From positions 42,840 to 106,839 of the forward strand of contig AYSC01000010.1 of NCBI GenBank assembly GCA_000503195.1: DNA of 64,000 nt, given 5' to 3'. The DNA comes from Blastomonas sp. CACIA14H2. GTDB lineage: Bacteria > Pseudomonadota > Alphaproteobacteria > Sphingomonadales > Sphingomonadaceae. The notes under the pieces are model-generated. The model ran no database searches, was not told the origin of the DNA, and saw only the letters and a program-made list of their open reading frames with translations. A program made the translations under genes and the position numbers. Position 1 is the stretch's first letter; each line of letters begins with the position of its first letter. Of the stretch, positions 63,576 to 64,000 are shown one piece after another.

Positions 63576-64000
63576 TTAGTCCTTCTGGCTGAGATCGACC
63601 GACGAACCGCTGCCCCCGCCGTCGCCGGAGCGCAGCGTATGGGCGGCGATGGTCGCGCCGTGGGTCATGGATTGGCGTTGCTTCATCGCGGCCGCCCAAG
63701 CGGGCCCTCCGTCGGAGGCTGTCGGTTCGGATGGAGCACCGCCGGAGATGGTGCCGCCGGTCGCGGTCACCGCGGCGTGCCCGCCCGAACGGTAGCTATC
63801 TTTGAGCGAGGCGGCGGCCTTGCGTAGCGGCGACATGGCTGCGCCGACTGCCGCCTTGCCGACCGCACCAGCCCCGCCTGCGACTGCGGCCCCGCCGCTC
63901 TTTCCGGCCGAACCGAGGGCATAGGCGCTGTTGGCCGCGCCGCTGGCGAACGCCGTCCCGCGCGCCGCTCCGGCGACGGCACCCGCCGCCGCGCCTGCGC
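63576..64000 (-). CDS. trbL: Conjugal transfer protein TrbL (VirB6-like), C-terminal part
   Basis: Only the last 141 codons are in the window; the gene continues past the right edge. The visible sequence is the glycine/alanine-rich tail of TrbL (GSAGKSGGAAVAGGAGAVGK, then SPLRKAAASLKDSYRSG), a polytopic inner-membrane protein of P-type conjugation systems. Its place upstream of trbF-trbG-trbI is the standard order. Confidence 0.85.
   Translation of the reverse strand, partial: AGAAAGAVAGAARGTAFASGAANSAYALGSAGKSGGAAVAGGAGAVGKAAVGAAMSPLRKAAASLKDSYRSGGHAAVTATGGTISGGAPSEPTASDGGPAWAAAMKQRQSMTHGATIAAHTLRSGDGGGSGSSVDLSQKD

Noticed and set aside
1..64000. CRISPR arrays, rRNA genes or intact tRNA genes
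   Set aside because: No regularly spaced repeats or rRNA sequence were seen. The two tRNA-like segments lack their 5' parts.

Overview
The window looks like part of a Sphingomonadales genome (Sphingomonas, Novosphingobium, Sphingobium or Sphingopyxis type). It is GC-rich, has three large TonB-dependent receptors, a TPR-sulfotransferase next to a receptor gene, tightly overlapping ATGA-type operons and a P-type trb conjugation module of the kind common in alphaproteobacterial integrative elements. The genus assignment is inferred from gene content only.

Positions 1-11.2 kb hold a defence island on the + strand. Five genes form one contiguous, mostly overlapping run: an MmeI-like adenine methyltransferase, an SF2 helicase, a T5orf172-type GIY-YIG nuclease, a SIR2 protein and a HerA-like ATPase. 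A separate TIR-domain gene follows. A strong symmetrical hairpin then closes the region.

At 11.37 kb lies the 3' half of a tRNA-Gly(GCC), read on the - strand, and just inside it a tyrosine integrase gene. Conjugation genes trbL-trbF-trbG-trbI-DUF2274 occupy 60.4-64 kb. The simplest reading is that 11.4 kb to beyond the right edge is one integrative conjugative element (ICE) carrying about 47 kb of catabolic cargo. A second tRNA fragment (tRNA-Leu(CAA), 17.97 kb) and three decayed IS3-type orfA pieces mark older insertions.

The cargo has four blocks. (1) 13.4-17.8 kb: a MocR-type regulator divergent from a broken DJ-1/PfpI gene, a YdfG-like dehydrogenase, a threonine/serine dehydratase and RidA, consistent with catabolism of hydroxy amino acids. 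(2) 18.6-45.9 kb: a large unfamiliar catabolic region with astA, astC and astD homologues (no astB or astE), four tandem SnoaL/NTF2-like proteins, an alpha/beta hydrolase, a MetE/CoM-transferase-like protein, an HpcH/HpaI aldolase, a bicupin, an HpsN-like histidinol-dehydrogenase homologue with an SDR, three MFS transporters, two TonB receptors, a TPR-sulfotransferase, and LysR and LacI regulators. Seven intergenic regions in this block share a 16-bp near-palindrome centred on CG (TTGNNTNCGNATGCAW), suggesting one LacI-type regulon. (3) 46.2-57.5 kb: an AcoR-like regulator with a degenerate AAA+ domain, and an operon for an acyl-CoA synthetase, a 2-oxo-acid (acetoin-type) dehydrogenase with a split E2, a lipoate ligase, a TIM-barrel isomerase, an ABM monooxygenase and a third TonB receptor. 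(4) 57.7-60.4 kb: an HxlR regulator divergent from a quinone-oxidoreductase-like MDR enzyme, a LysR regulator and a small membrane protein.

The two most novel-looking items are the five-gene defence operon and the LacI-type regulon, whose substrate cannot be named from the sequence.
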